From Gnetum montanum (lineage: Eukaryota > Streptophyta > Gnetopsida > Gnetales > Gnetaceae), in assembly GCA_015680685.1 (NCBI GenBank), contig MNCI01030296.1, forward strand, positions 558,439-622,438: 64,000 bases of DNA, read 5' to 3'. The position numbers were made by a program, and so were the translations under genes. Positions 44,165 through 56,682 of this stretch are shown piece after piece. The stretch's first letter is position 1. Each line of letters starts with the position of its first letter. The notes below the pieces were generated by a model that had not been told where the DNA came from, did not search any database, and was given only the letters and a program-made list of their open reading frames with translations.

Positions 44165-44580
44165 CGTGATGGTGAAAACTTGCTGTTTTCATGTTCGATC
44201 AATGCGGAACTTTCCCAAAATGCAGGCATGTCAGTTCGACATGAAGCGTAAAGATCGCAGCATTAATCTCGTAGATATCGTATTGATGGAAGTATGAAAA
44301 GACCCTAAACTAACGCATCGCTTATTGTCTTGTAATCTAGTCGCATTAACTACGGCTTGCAAAAAAAATTACTTAAATTAGCTGTCTCGCCACACTATAC
44401 ACGCCACTTTATACCTTTCATCATAGTCTACAAAAACCTTATGCTAGCACCTAGGAAACCTGGCTTGCTATTTTCTTCCAGACTGTGTATATTGTAACAG
44501 TCTACTAAGACCTTAAACTGGCAGCCTGTTTGACACGTATACCTAAAGTCATGTATCATGTAACAAATTCTGTTCTTGGT

Positions 44581-44590
44581 AGTTTTGCAG
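44581..44590 (+). promoter_or_regulatory. Candidate 3' splice site before RT (E2)
   Basis: AGTTTTGCAG just before the pol frame (GTCAATTCGCAAATGG), equivalent to 9001-9010 in E1. Confidence 0.55.
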
Positions 44591-47500
44591 GTCAATTCGC
44601 AAATGGACGAAGCTTTTCTTACACCCCTAGTCCTAACAGGCCCATATGAGAAAACTTTTAGATAGACTAATCTTGCAATGATAGGAACTGATGCCCTCTC
44701 CTGTGACATAACCATAGCAACCTCGAAAGTATCCCCAGACTGGGTAGAACATTTGGCTCGAATGTTAGACCTAGAAGTTGTTGATGTGACCAAGGATCCC
44801 CTCACTGAGGTCTCTGTGGTTATGCACAAAGGAGAAAGCAAAACTCTAAAGGTCAGTTCTCTCCTTGACCAACAAACGTAGAGTGACATATCTCGAGTGC
44901 TCCAAGATAACATTGCAGTGTTCGCATGGTTGTACAAAGACATGCCAAGTTTAGACCCACAAATAATAGCACAACATTGTGTTAGACCCGAGTATCAAAG
45001 CGATTAGATAGAAAGCATGGAAGATTAAGCCTAAAATCGCATTGGCAGTGCGTGATGAAATCACTAAGCTATATCAAGATGGCTTCATCTGCACGGTTGA
45101 TTATTTGGATTGGGTGTCAAACATTGTTGTTGTTTCTAAGAAAATGGGAGGAACACGCATCTGTATAAACTTCCGCGATCTGAACAAGGTAACGATTAAA
45201 GATAATTTCCCATTATCGGACATTGACCAACTTATCAATACAATAGCTGAACATGCTTTACTATCCTTTATGGATGGGTTTTCGGAATATAATCAAATTC
45301 GNGTATGCCAACCTCCGATACTACAAACCCCAACATGCATCTAGTTTTGACTTCGAATACACATTTTTTTGGGTTGAGCCATAGGTCGTGCTTAAGACAT
45401 CGTTTAAGGATTAACTCTAGGTCCCTTGGGTGATCTTCTAACTTCATAGATTTAATAGCAATGTCGTCTACGTAGTTGTTCAATCTCTCTAAGAGGTAAT
45501 CGCTGAAGATATTCATCATGGCACGTTGATAAGTTACTTTAGCATTTTTTAGCCAGAAGGACATCATGGTATAATAGAAAGCTTCCCAAGGGGTCATGAA
45601 AGTGGTAGTCAGTTGATGTTCTGGGTTAATACGAATTTGATTATATTCCGAAAACCCATCCATAAAGGATAGTAAAGCATGTTCAGCTATTGTATTGATA
45701 AGTTGGTCAATGTCCGATAATGGGAAATTATCTTTAATCGTTACCTTGTTCAGATCGCGGAAGTTTATACAGATGCGTATTCCTCCCATTTTCTTAGAAA
45801 CAACAACAATGTTTGACACCCAATCCAAATAATCAACCGTGCAGATGAAGCCATCTTGATATAGCTTAGTGATTTCATCACGCACTGCCAATGCGATTTT
45901 AGGCTTAATCTTCCATGCTTTCTATCTAATCGCTTTGATACTCGGGTCTAACACAATGTTGTGCTATTATTTGTGGGTCTAAACTTGGCATGTCTTTGTA
46001 CAACCATGCGAACACTGCAATGTTATCTTGGAGCACTCGAGATATGTCACTCTACGTTTGTTGGTCAAGGAGAGAACTGACCTTTAGAGTTTTGCTTTNG
46101 AAAGCCATCATAGCAGAATTTGACTTCCACTACGTTGGCCAATCTTCCATGAAAGGCCAAGCGATAGCCAACTAGCTCGTAACATCACCTATTAATGATC
46201 AGGCAATCATAGAACTTGAGTTTCCAGACGAACATGTACATATTTTAAGCCTTGTATCATCAGGCCTCGAAGCAACATTACACTTTGATGAAGCTTCAAC
46301 TACCAAAGGCAATAGTGCTATCGCCGTCATCATGCTTTCCCCTGAGGATGTTCATCCATTGGCTTAGCACCTGACATTTCCTTATACGAACAATGTGGCA
46401 TTATACGAGGGGCTCCTCAGTGGACTGTTAGCAGCCAAAGAACTGAACGTCCAACACCTAGCAATTCGAGATGATGCAATGCTCGTTGTCAATCAAATCA
46501 TAGAAGTATATGCCTACAAAGTTGTGCATCTGCAACCCTATTGCGATATGGCTAAAGATCTTCTGAAACAATTTACAACGACTGACGTTCGACATGTGCT
46601 GTGTAATGAAAACACTGTAGCTGACGCACTAACTACACTAGCTCTAAATGTGCCACCACATTTGTTCACCACCTTGCCCACTTTAATGATGGACTGTACA
46701 GACCCTATTATCCAAGTGGTGCAAATCTCTTCCTTAAGTACGAAAGGAACGCTAGAATGGTACGACAACATTAAAACCTACCTTCTTCATGGCGAACCAC
46801 CGCACGAGTTAACATCTACACAAAAAGATACAATCGACAAACGTGCCAAGCAATATGTCATCATCGGAGACAGTACTCTATGTAGGAACTCTTTTGATGG
46901 GGTATTGTTAACCTACATTAATAATGACCAAGTGTAAAGGATAGTTAGTGAAGTCCATGAGGGCCTATGTGGAGGACACATAGCCCCGCGAGCCATGGCT
47001 GCTAAAATCAGATGGTTAGGGTATTACTGGCCATACATGGAATGAGATTGCCTTGTCAAAGTTAAGACATGTGACACATGCCAGCGTTATGCAAATCTAA
47101 TACACGTGTCACTGACTGAGTTGCATACTACATAGATCACTTGGCCATTCCAACGATGGGGACTAGACATCATAGGTCCCATCACGCCTACGTCTTCTGC
47201 AGGACATAGTTTCATTATCACTGCCACTAAATACTTCACAAAGTGGGTTGAGGCTATTCCCCTATGGAATACTACATCTCAACAGGTTTGCCATTTTATC
47301 TTAGATAACATTGTAATAAGGTTTGGGCTTCCCATGACTATTGTGACAAAAAATGGGCCATAATTTGGTAGTATCGAAACCAAATCATTCTGTAGTAACC
47401 TTGGTATTAAGCAATCTTTTTTCTCACCATATTACCTATAAGCAAATGGTCAAGCAGAAGCAACAAACAAGGTGGTTATCAATTTACTCAAAAAGATGCT

Positions 47501-47999
47501 CAGCAGCAACAAGAAATGATGGCATGAAAAAATCCTCTACGTGCTATGGGCTTATCGTACAACATGCAGAACACCTACAGGTAGTACACCCTACAGCCTA
47601 GTTTATAGATTTGAAGTACTGTTACGCCTTGAACTACAGGTTCCCCCACTGCAGATGGTCCTCTCCATGGTTATAAATGAGACTTAACACAACGATTACA
47701 GGATCGTGGATCTAGACTTAGTGGAGGAGAAATGTATCTAGACACTTGATAGCATCAAAAAATATTTTGACAAGTAGAAGCAGAAGCATCATCGCAACCT
47801 GCATCAACAATCAATCAAGAAAGGAGACTTGGTTCTCAAGGCCATTTGTGAACTAGTGAGAAAATTCTCTGCAAGCTGGGAAGGCCCTTTCCTGGTCATC
47901 AACGCATATGACAATGGAGCATTCAAGCTAGTGGACATCAACGGTAACGAACTTCCAAATCTGGTGAATCATATGTACTTGAAGCAGTACCACATCTAG
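44591..47999 (+). pseudogene. pol: E2 pol 3' part: RT, RNase H, aRNH, integrase, misassembled
   Basis: RT starts normally (VDYLDWVSNIVVVSKK, FMDGFSEYNQI) to 45301. The next contig is inverted (45303-46098) and holds the rest of RT on minus (YVDDIAIK). From 46100 the frame resumes in RNase H (FDFHYVGQSS), so about 550 bp of RT/RNase H is absent at the join. aRNH (46270-46650) has FDEAS, ALYE, DDA and VADALT, so two of four acidic positions are altered. Integrase to TAG 47997-47999 has GLDIIGP, TKNGP and NGQAEA; the second Asp is Lys. Stops near 46172, 46363, 46934, 47044, 47132, 47362 and others. Confidence 0.8.
45303..46098 (-). other. Inverted contig inside E2 pol
   Basis: Between two single Ns. 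Its reverse complement begins in the RT linker (AAAGCAAAACTCTAAAGGTC, matching about 44836) and overlaps 44836-45301 almost exactly (one of the few differences changes ACACGC to ATACGC), then extends RT by about 330 bases through YVDDIAIK to MLGFVVSEVGI. It is therefore the same locus placed in reverse, not a biological inverted repeat. Confidence 0.85.
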
Positions 48000-48009
48000 A
48001 TGTCAGCTC

Positions 48010-48390
48010 AACTCAAATGCAAGGTAACAAATGTCTACTATGATTAAAACTAGCAGTGTTTTACACATCCACTATGATGTAAACTGGCATTTCTTGCACA
48101 AGTCTACCATGACACTAAATTGGCATAACTCTCGACTGTTCGCCATGACATAAAACTTGCAAGGTAAGCATCTGTCTGCTAAGACATTAAACTAGCATAG
48201 ACTTGTCCCTAGGTCACAACACGAAACTGACACCCACAACACGGTCTTCTAGGATCATAAACTAGCTCTTCTGCTATCCGCTATGACGTAAAACTAGCAC
48301 ACTTTAGTCTGCCTAGACTTTAAATTGGGACCATGGTCTGTTGGGACTTAAAACCAACAATGATTGTCTACTAGGACCTAGAACTAGGAT
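48010..48390 (+). repeat. E2 post-integrase repeats (TAAACTGGCA type)
   Basis: About eight units with (T/A)AAACTGGCA, TAAACTAGC or TAAATTGGCA spaced 30-55 bp, equivalent to 12500-12840 in E1. Confidence 0.72.
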
Positions 48391-49570
48391 TTACCAATAG
48401 ACCATCTACGAAACAAGCAGGCCCGACCATTTCTACGTGGCATCCTCATCAGGTAATATGGGTAGGGTGTTGGAACAGACACAACACCGCTACCCTCCTA
48501 GGATCCTACTGATTCCTCGGATATGCCAAAAGGCATACTACTGACCCCTCAGAGATGCTGCTATGATGGCCACTTTGTAGTTGCAACTCCTAGGGTCAGC
48601 TTTACCAATTGGAGCCCCAAGGAAACTATGGTCACCCATAGCCTTGGTTTCCTCCAGCCACCATCGCCACCAGACTCCAACTTAGCAGATTCATCTGACT
48701 GGCTCCTTGCCTAGTCAGATGGATAAGATGAATCTGGCTATCGACAGCGAATTCTTGAGCTGCGGTGTCAACAAAGGGATCATTGCCTCTTGCTACGGTC
48801 CCCTCTCCATGGCTTGTGCTCTCTTTTTCACTTCGGACGACACTTGTTTCAATAGCCTCCCTAGCGATTAGGATGACTGCTTCTATTCTTTGTTCTTTGT
48901 TAAATTTTGCAGGTTACTTGCTACGATAGTGTTGTTCAAAAATGCATTCACTAGGAGGGCGAAGTGTCACAGCGTTCTGAGGTGGCTGCTCAGACTAGCC
49001 TGACTACTTGGGAGTGCAAACCCTGCCTTTCCCCCACCAGACACCTTATCTTACTTTCTCCTTCCCTTATCCTTACAACTGCCCTTACCTTCTCCTCCTG
49101 TTTGTATAGAATGTGAGCGTACAGGAAGTCTTTCACACATGAATAACCATCACGTCCATGAACTGGCATAACACAACTCGCCTCATGGAATGCATCTGCA
49201 TTCAAAAAAATGGGCAAAGCTAGGCAAAATAGATGAAACACAACTCGTCCAGGGTAGATAGGCGTAACGCAACTCATCTAGGCAAGCCCCACATATACAG
49301 TACACTAGTGTAACCTCTCGAGAAAACACCCGCGAGAAGTTGTTTAATAGCATGTTTATGAAGTATCCTGCTCACACTTGAGTCTTCCCTGAACCTCCCT
49401 CCCTCACAACTGTAAAATTCTCTCTTGCTCCTTACGCTCCCACCTTCGCACTTCCAGGCTTGATAGAGCAACATCCAAGCAGTAGCCAACAAATGGTGTT
49501 GGTGTCTTTACCTCTATGGTGTTTTGTATTCTTTGTCGACGTCTCTTAGGTAAGCAGTCCAAACTTCAAC
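48391..49570 (+). other. E2 long 3' non-coding region
   Basis: Homologous to 12841-14024 of E1, with the same GGC(G/A)TAAC(G/A)CAACTCGC motifs near 49160-49280. No conserved open frame. Confidence 0.5.
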
Positions 49571-49579
49571 AAAGAGGGG
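49571..49579 (+). promoter_or_regulatory. E2 polypurine tract
   Basis: AAAGAGGGG followed by CCAT and the LTR start TGAAACACC. Confidence 0.8.
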
Positions 49580-49583
49580 CCAT

Positions 49584-50684
49584 TGAAACACCATGAAATT
49601 TTGAGACCTCGATGATTTAGCAAAGTCTTGAGGTTTAGGTAAGGATTTCCACAAGTGGAACATCTCAGCAAGTCTTCTTTTTTTGGATAAGGGCCTACTA
49701 CGCTACGCTACGCAGCTTAGCGTAGTAGACTCTAGGAGAACGGAATAGAAAAAGGGATGCACAGCAACAACACTTCAACTTCGCAAGTTAGCCATGTTCA
49801 AAAATCTTAACGTTTGTCATATTACGTCACTTTACACTATGCAGCGTAACGCAAGCAGAACAACTGACTTAGGCACGATAACAAGCATAATAAAATTCAA
49901 GCAGTGGCAGTCATTACACTCCATTACTTTTCCCATTGTATCACAGTGTAGTCATGGGATAGTTTATTTAATGCAAGAGACAAGGTCAAATAAACTGTCT
50001 TCTTAAAGGGTGGTTACACTATGCTACGCTTTAGAGCATAGCGTCATAGGCTTCAGCTATAGCACATTAGGTCAACGGTATTTTGTGGGCCTAGGACATG
50101 CGTCATCTAAATCGTGTTCTTCTCCTAACCCTAATCTTATAAATACCTCGGCAGACAATGCTCAAAGGGTTGGTAATTTTTGGTAGTTTTGGCAAAAAAT
50201 TGGCGAGACAACGAGAAAGAGTAGGCAATAGAAGAGCATCGACGGTGATAGAGAGAAGCTTTTAACTAGAGACTCCAAGTTAGCAAACATTTTTCTTTGA
50301 GCCTGAATCCCTTGTGCCTAGATTGGCTAGTGAACAAGGTAGATTGGCCTTTGCTCATTTAATCTTTAAATAGCTTCTTGTTGGTGGTGGACACTTCGTC
50401 CAAAACTGAAGTCTGCTTGTAAATCCCGTTGTACTCATCATATTTATCTATAAGGTGGATCCTAGATCTCAATGTTGTACATTTCTAAATTTAATTCATT
50501 GCACCTTGTTTACATTAAATTCTACAACCATTTTGCATAATTTACATTGCCTTCATTGCCTTCAAGATCCGATCTTCGAGTAGATCTAATTTTCTCGTCA
50601 ATTGATAATATATTTTCATATCAAATCACCGCCTTATTATATGATCATTGAAAAGTTTACTGATTAAGCAAGTCCTTGTCTGAT
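49584..50684 (+). repeat. E2 3' LTR, cut at N50685
   Basis: TGAAACACCATG start. About 1101 of the expected 1231 bp are present; the last part (through ATCGTTACA in the 5' LTR) is missing where the N joins E3 gag. TATA box at 50138. Carries the inverted strings CTACGCTACGC and AGCTTAGCGTAG (about 49690-49725). Confidence 0.85.
50138..50144 (+). promoter_or_regulatory. E2 3' LTR TATA box
   Basis: TATAAATACC after CCCTAATCT. Confidence 0.6.
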
Positions 50685-50685
50685 N

Positions 50686-51628
50686 TGCCTGTGAAGCCAT
50701 CGTAATTGCTTGAGAAACTTCTAAAGGCTAGGTTAATCAAACATAAAAAAACGTCCCTTGCGGTGTCTCAAAGACATGATCGATTCTGTGAGTTGGCCAA
50801 GAATCAAACCTTAGCAACAGTTGATGAACCCTCCATTCTAAGAGGCTTTAGGTTGGATAGGTTTTGCGAGTATCGCCAACGACCCGGCCATGGAATTGAT
50901 TATTGTTTCACTTTGAAATAGGATATACAACGCATGATTGATAGAGGTGAAGTAGTATTCAATGAGGAAAACCCAGTAAAACCTTAGAACCAGCCCATGG
51001 GAGTCTACAAGGATCCTATCAACACCAATGATGCACCATATGTAATTAATACTATCCATGTGGAAAGTAGACAAGACATCTTGCGAAAACTTTTTGTGAT
51101 TCGTAGGCCTTCAGAGAACACACCTGCACCAAAATCTCCTCAGACTCCTTTCATCACACGCACATCCCCCTCACCACCAAAACCATTGGTCATCAATGTA
51201 CCTTCTTCCATTGCAGCAACAACCGCACCTTCTAAAAACTGACCCATTCCCTTTGTGATCTGGGTGCCAAAACATCCTGGCACAAAATCCACCTCTACTC
51301 CCTTGCAACCTTTGCAAGAACGTCTTGTTGATAGGTTAATGAGAGAGCATCTAGAAAGAGAGAATAGTTAGCGTAAATTAGGGCCACCAAAGCCTACACC
51401 GCTAAACGTTGTTCCTATGGGTCTGTCTATCAATGAGCCTAGTACGAGCCATTACAACAAGGATAATGTCATGGGTTGTGTACCAAACCCAGTAGCCTCA
51501 GTCACTAACGTAAAAATTCCTCCATGAGAAATACGAATGTTGGGAAAAATGGACCAAGTTTCCATTGACAAGAGTGTTCCAAATGATAAAGACCTAGCAA
51601 GTGCGTTAACCTAGGTCACACAAGCCTT
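50686..51628 (+). pseudogene. gag: E3 gag, 3' half
   Basis: Resumes in the frame (with stops) of LPVKPS, LLKARLIKHKKTS, FRLDRFCEYRQRPGHGIDYCF, then VYKDPINTNDAPYVINTIHV and a long Pro/Ser/Thr-rich part, ending LTQVTQALKQK. Homologous to 1640-2577 in E1. At the gag/protease boundary E3 has CAA where E1, E2 and E5 have TAG, so gag and protease could be read through here. Stops at about 50701, 50922, 50984, 51240, 51369, 51525 and 51612. Confidence 0.72.
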
Positions 51629-52542
51629 AAAACAAAAAAAAATACTTCTTTAAGTCTATACGATCTAGTAATGACTTCATCAGTACATCGGGAAACTCTT
51701 GTATGGATGCTGACTTTGATCCCTATTAGTGAGGACCTTCCTGCAGATGAACCATCCATTTATGCAGTATTGTCCCCACAAATTCAGGAATCAAAGGCCA
51801 CATCCCTAGAGTTCCACGCTAAGGAAATTAAGCTAGATGAGAAAATAGGAGAAGCCACCACAGCCCCTATGTTCATAACAATACAAGTTAATCATTTTAA
51901 GATACACAGGATGCATGTTGATGACAGTGCGACCAAAAATGTAATACCTTTTCCTATCATCGAAAAGCTAGGACTTACTAAAAAAATACAACCCATGATA
52001 ACTTCTTTCCTAAAATCCTTCAGTGGTTCACGCGTTGGGGTAAAAGGTATGGTTGCCTTGGATTTCATCGCCGGGGACCAATTCCCCATATCAGCTGAAT
52101 TCATAGTCGTTAAAGAAATGCTAGGTTTCAATATGATTCTAGGACATCCCTAGCTAGCCCAACTTAAAGCGGTATTCTCACCAATCCATCAGGAGATCCT
52201 CCTACCTTACAAGGGTGGTGAGATCATCATACATGGAGATACGACTGTACCAATCACGTTCTCACACCCTGAGGTAAATCAAGAGTCAGAAATTAACTTC
52301 ATTGAGCCTAAGCAAGAAACTGTGAACATACATTAGGACATGAACCCAACATTAACTCACGACCCTACTAGGATTGAAGAGACACAAGAAGATGCAAACA
52401 TAGGAGCCATTCCTATTGATGTCTCTTGGTTGGAACTACCCTTTGACATCACTGATGAAAGGGAGGATGAGTATAAAATCATACCCAGATGTCCAACCCC
52501 ACACGTTAAGTTACAAAAGATCAAACGCCAACTCAACAACTA
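51629..52542 (+). pseudogene. pro: E3 aspartic protease
   Basis: KNTSLSLYDLVMTS start. The open stretch 51671-52153 has the active-site loop MHVDDSATKNVIPFPIIEKLG and FIAGDQFPISAEFIVV, then FNMILGHP. TAG at 52151 replaces the Trp of the usual GRSWLAQL. It continues with HQEILLPYKGGEI and ends near 52542 with a basic tail. The best preserved protease in the window. Confidence 0.74.
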
Positions 52543-52556
52543 GAACAAAACTACTA

Positions 52557-52937
52557 GATGTTCAAAATTACGTTAAACTACCACATGTTCAAAATGACGT
52601 TAAACTACCACATGTTCGAAATGATGTTAAACTACCACATGTCCGAAATGATGTTAAACTACCACATGTCCGAAATGACGTTAAACTACCACATGTCTGA
52701 AATGACGTGAAACTACCATATGTTCGAAATGATGTTAGACTACCATATGTCTGAAATGACGTTAAACTACCACGTGTTCGAAATGACGTTAAACTACATG
52801 TCCAAAATGATGTTAAACTACCACATGTCTGAAATGACGTTAGACTACCACATGTCTGAAATGATGTTAAACTACCACATGTTCGAAATGACGTTAAACT
52901 AGCCACGGTTCACAATGACGTTAAACTAGCCATGGTA
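52557..52937 (+). repeat. E3 27-bp tandem array
   Basis: About fourteen head-to-tail 27-bp units built on TGTCCGAAATGACG + TTAAACTACCACA, with a few shortened units near 52790-52800 and at the end. This is the regular, tandem form of the motif that is loosely spaced in E1 and E5. Because 27 is a multiple of three, long open frames appear on both strands; they are not genes. Confidence 0.9.
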
Positions 52938-53453
52938 AAAAATGATCGGTTCCTTTTAAAAGCTTTCTAAAATCATTATTCCTTTTGGCCCACTAAGGCA
53001 TAAAATTGATGATCTTTCTTTCTTTTACAAACGAATGCAATAGTCCACCATGACTTTAAACTGATGTGCATAGCCTCAAATGGCTTTAAACTAGGATTCA
53101 ATTGCAAGCTTACAAACATTCACCACGTTATGTCAAATTTAAATGATACAAATTGTAGTCTCGAATTATGCCTTATTGTTGCTTTATTCTTTTGCAAGAG
53201 TTGATTTACGTTTGTTTCCACAATCTTACATTTAGTTATGTGCATATGTTCACGATAAAAGTGAAAAAAGGAAACAAAAGAAAAAGAAAACATATAAAAT
53301 AAAAAAAATGATGATACATCAATATGGTAGAAAAATTTCAACATATTAAGCCATAACTAGGTCTATGTTATTACATTTGTCAACCATACATTTCCATCAA
53401 ACATTCAAAAAATCAAAAGACATCTAATAGTTAAAATCTGATTAACAATAAAC
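52938..53453. other. Spacer between E3 repeats and antisense gene
   Basis: AT-rich, with two more scattered motif copies (ACTTTAAACTGATG near 53050; GGCTTTAAACTAGG near 53083). No gene seen. Confidence 0.4.
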
Positions 53454-55187
53454 TCATGGGGAGGGTTGCTCCTTGAGATCTTCTTCATCATCTGCCTTTG
53501 CTCCACTAGGGCCAACTCCATCATTAATATGTCCCTATAGTAGAAAATAGAAAACAAAACAAACAAAGAGTAGTGAAGCAAATCATAAACACAAAAATTA
53601 GGAAAAACAGTAACACTCACAAGTGAGGAGGGCCCTAAGTTGGCCTCCAAACGCCGTAGAATCTTCACCTCGGGCACATTCGCCCAATCCTCCTCCAAGC
53701 TAAGATCAATGCCAGCTAAGGTTTTATCCTTGTCCACTGAGGTCCAGGTAGGACACTCAAGAGAGAACATGCCTATAGAAGCCTCCCCGGAGATAGTAGC
53801 GATGGTCCTCTCTGGAGATCCTTCTACCTCGGTGCACTCGGAGAACCTGTCATAAGCAGACTGCAAGCCTAACCCATCAATGAACATCTTCATTTGGCAA
53901 TGTTCAACTGACTCTTCCTTCAACCATTTCTTGTATTGATGCTTGTGGTCCTTTTGGTCTTGGCTCCACTTCTGTACCTTAGCCACAAAGGACTTCCTAT
54001 CATGACACTTCTTGTTTAGCAAATCTATCTGTGCCTGTTGCTTAGCCAAATCTTGTGTCGCTTGCACCTCGCTGTTCAAAATTATCTAATAGCATGCACA
54101 TGTGATTTCAGAAGAATGCCAAGTGCTATCGCCAAATAGTCTCGTAGTAGCAAAATCATAATGGGACTGGAGATCCCCATTTTTCTCTCTCTCTTTTGCT
54201 AGTGCTTCTTGCAATGAATGCACTTCATCCCATAAGTATTCAACTGAATGCCTTCAAGTCCAAAGCGACTTGGCATTTTGTACGATGCAACCAGAGACCA
54301 CATTGTACACATTCCTTGGGACTTGCTCAACATTCCTTGGAAATTTAGGGAGAGCATCAATGTGAGTAGCTTCAAAGGGATCCCACTAAAGCTTAGCACC
54401 TGCAGGTGTAAGCACCACACATATGAATCACCTATAATCAATAATGAATGCAAAGAAACATAATGAAACCAGATACTAAGTGCAATGCATGACATACACA
54501 TACCTAGTTCTGGATGAACTTCTTGTAAGCGAGCAACAATATCATCAATGATGCCTTTACCAAAGTTTAGCTTGCTAGGCATCTTAGGCCATGGTCTTAG
54601 CTGGTCGATTAATGTGGGATGAGCAGTAGAGGTCATGTCAATTGGAATATGTATTTTTGATATCTCTACTTGATATGCGTGTGCCTCAGAAGTCTCAACA
54701 TTTACGTCTGATGATAGAAAAAATCAAAATAATTAAGAATAATTCATGAAAATTAAAGGGTACAAGGACATAGATTGCACTGAAAGGAACATACCAAAAG
54801 ACCCTTTGCCATTTGGCTCAGGCAGATCACCAAGATGCAATGATCCATTGAAGATGCCATCAAGGACATCACTTTCATCACTGGGTTGCCTGAGTGCATC
54901 CATGGCCTCTACAAGCTTTGTCCCCATGATGTCTATTGCATCTTCCTCTTGTGAGGCAGAAGTTTCTTCATTCGTTTCTTCTCTTTCCTTCACTTCTTCC
55001 TCTAGCCTGAGACAATCACTTCAGGGTTAGCCATTGGAGCCAAAGTCTCTCTCTCTCTCTCTGGACTCTCCTCTGATAACACCAACATTCTAATGTTAGT
55101 ATGACATAGGGTACATATACATTTAACAAACATATACATTAAAATTTCACAATAAATAAATTAATAACAATGTTATAAAATACTTAC

Positions 55188-56183
55188 TTTCCATCAGCAA
55201 TATAAAACGAATCTTCTTTACTAGTGGTATCACATCTGGGGCAGGCTCCCTTGCATGTTCTTTCCTCTTCATCTTTATTTTGGACTTTTCAATGGTCTCA
55301 CAAATTAAACGTTCGGCTCTTTTCATAGATGTGCATAGCCTAGGTGGTTCCAATCCCAAGCTATCATGGGAATGATGGGAATGGGTGACCACACCTCCAG
55401 TGGTAACTGATGCGGATTCCTCAATTTCTTTTGGTGGATCCTAGGATCTGGTGATGCTAAGTAGGTGGCAAACCCATGGACGGGACAATTGGGAACGATC
55501 CCTCAAGACATGGCAGGTATCATCGTAGACCACTAAGAACTCAGTGAACCTATGTAAATACCCTGCAAAGAAGGCAAAGGTGAAATGGGATTTAGCATGA
55601 GTGTTCGAACGTAACCTGATAATCTCCCCATGAAAACCAGCTATAAGAAACTATGCCCAATTGTAGCGTCGGCCCATCTCTAAGATTGCATGTATGACAC
55701 GTGCAGACTCGATCCCAAGATTCCTCCCCTGAGAAAGCGATTTAGGAAATTCCCTTGCCTAGAAGAGAGGATATAGAAAGTTCACCTCCACTGATCGAGT
55801 GTCATTTTGCATAGCAAAACCTTTGCAACCCTGAGACACACCTAACCATTCCTCCAGTTCTTTTATGACCCTGTCCTCCTTGGTTCCTTTATCTATGGCT
55901 ACAGTGGCACCATCGATGGGCACACCGAGAAGGTTAGACATGAATTCAGTGGTCAAATGGAAAGATACCTTGACCCCTCGGACCCGTGTGCTAAAATATG
56001 AAGCATCATCATTGAAAGAATCAATAATGGTGACCATCTCAGTAGTTGGGATGCTAGGAGTCAAAGTTGAAAACAAGTCCATCAGACCCACCCTGGTAAG
56101 ACGACTGATGATCAACTCAGAACTCCCATTCACAACCACTTTTGTGATTGCTCCACCTCCCCAAATTTCATGAAAAGGGTGGC
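55188..56183 (-). pseudogene. E3 antisense transposon-protein-like exon
   Basis: TRVGLMDLFSTLTPSIP, MVTIIDSFNDDA, VRGVKVSFHLTTE, LLGVPIDGATV, LEEWLGVSQG, NFLYPLF. The V-R-G-V and L-L-G-V-P strings are closer to the known plant transposon-protein domain wording than in E1/E2. The second half has AGYLHRFTEFLVV and a basic patch (KSKIKMKRKEH). Confidence 0.58.
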
Positions 56184-56682
56184 CTCAATGCACCCCGTTA
56201 TAACAGTGATTTATTTGGGAGGGATGGCTGTTGTAAAGAGAAAACATAGAGAAAAAGGTTAAAAACATGGCAAATGGTAATGTAACTAAAAGGAAGAGAA
56301 AATGGAATCTAGGGTATGGCCATTTACCATCAGTAAGTAGCATATGTAGGGTAGGTACAGGATCAAATCTTTGAGGAAAGATTGGCCCATTTAGAGACCA
56401 TTCCTCATGCAACCAACCTTGAGCTTGGCAAATTTCAAAGGCTCTTGAAAATTGCCTATGGTAGTCAATGAGAACCATCTTTGTCTAGTCCAATACTGCA
56501 GCATAAAGAACAGGGCCCGTCATAAATGTCTCTAGTGCTGTGCGCATTAAGGCAAGCCCACCATCATCATCGCGCATCCCATGTTCATAAAAATAGGGCC
56601 TACATCGAGAAACAACATTTACATTTAGGTGATGACATAAAATTTAAAATAGAGACACAAAGTAAAATACAAGGGAGCATAC

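Larger units (their letters stand above)
33969..50684 (+). mobile_element. E2: nearly complete Tat/Ogre-type element, nested in E3 gag
   Basis: 5' LTR, PBS, gag, protease, antisense gene, RT to integrase, polypurine tract and a 3' LTR cut at N50685, about 16.7 kb. It lies inside E3's gag: E3 gag stops at 33968 and related gag resumes at 50686. A 5-bp target duplication (TGACT left of the 5' LTR) cannot be confirmed because the 3' LTR end is missing at the join. One internal contig (45303-46098) is inverted in the assembly. The two LTRs are very similar, so E2 is younger than E3. Confidence 0.85.

Noticed and set aside
44428-44943. Minus open frame of 171 codons opposite the start of E2 pol
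   Set aside because: Lies opposite the RT leader with homologous coding sequence on plus; shadow frame.
45042-45891. Inverted repeat carrying RT on both strands, a possible hairpin or snap-back gene
   Set aside because: Bounded by two single Ns and nearly identical over the overlap; a reversed contig explains it.
52589-52906. Long minus-strand repeat open frame (TSFRTCGSL-type)
   Set aside because: It is the shadow of the 27-bp tandem array; unit length is a multiple of three, so all frames without a stop stay open.
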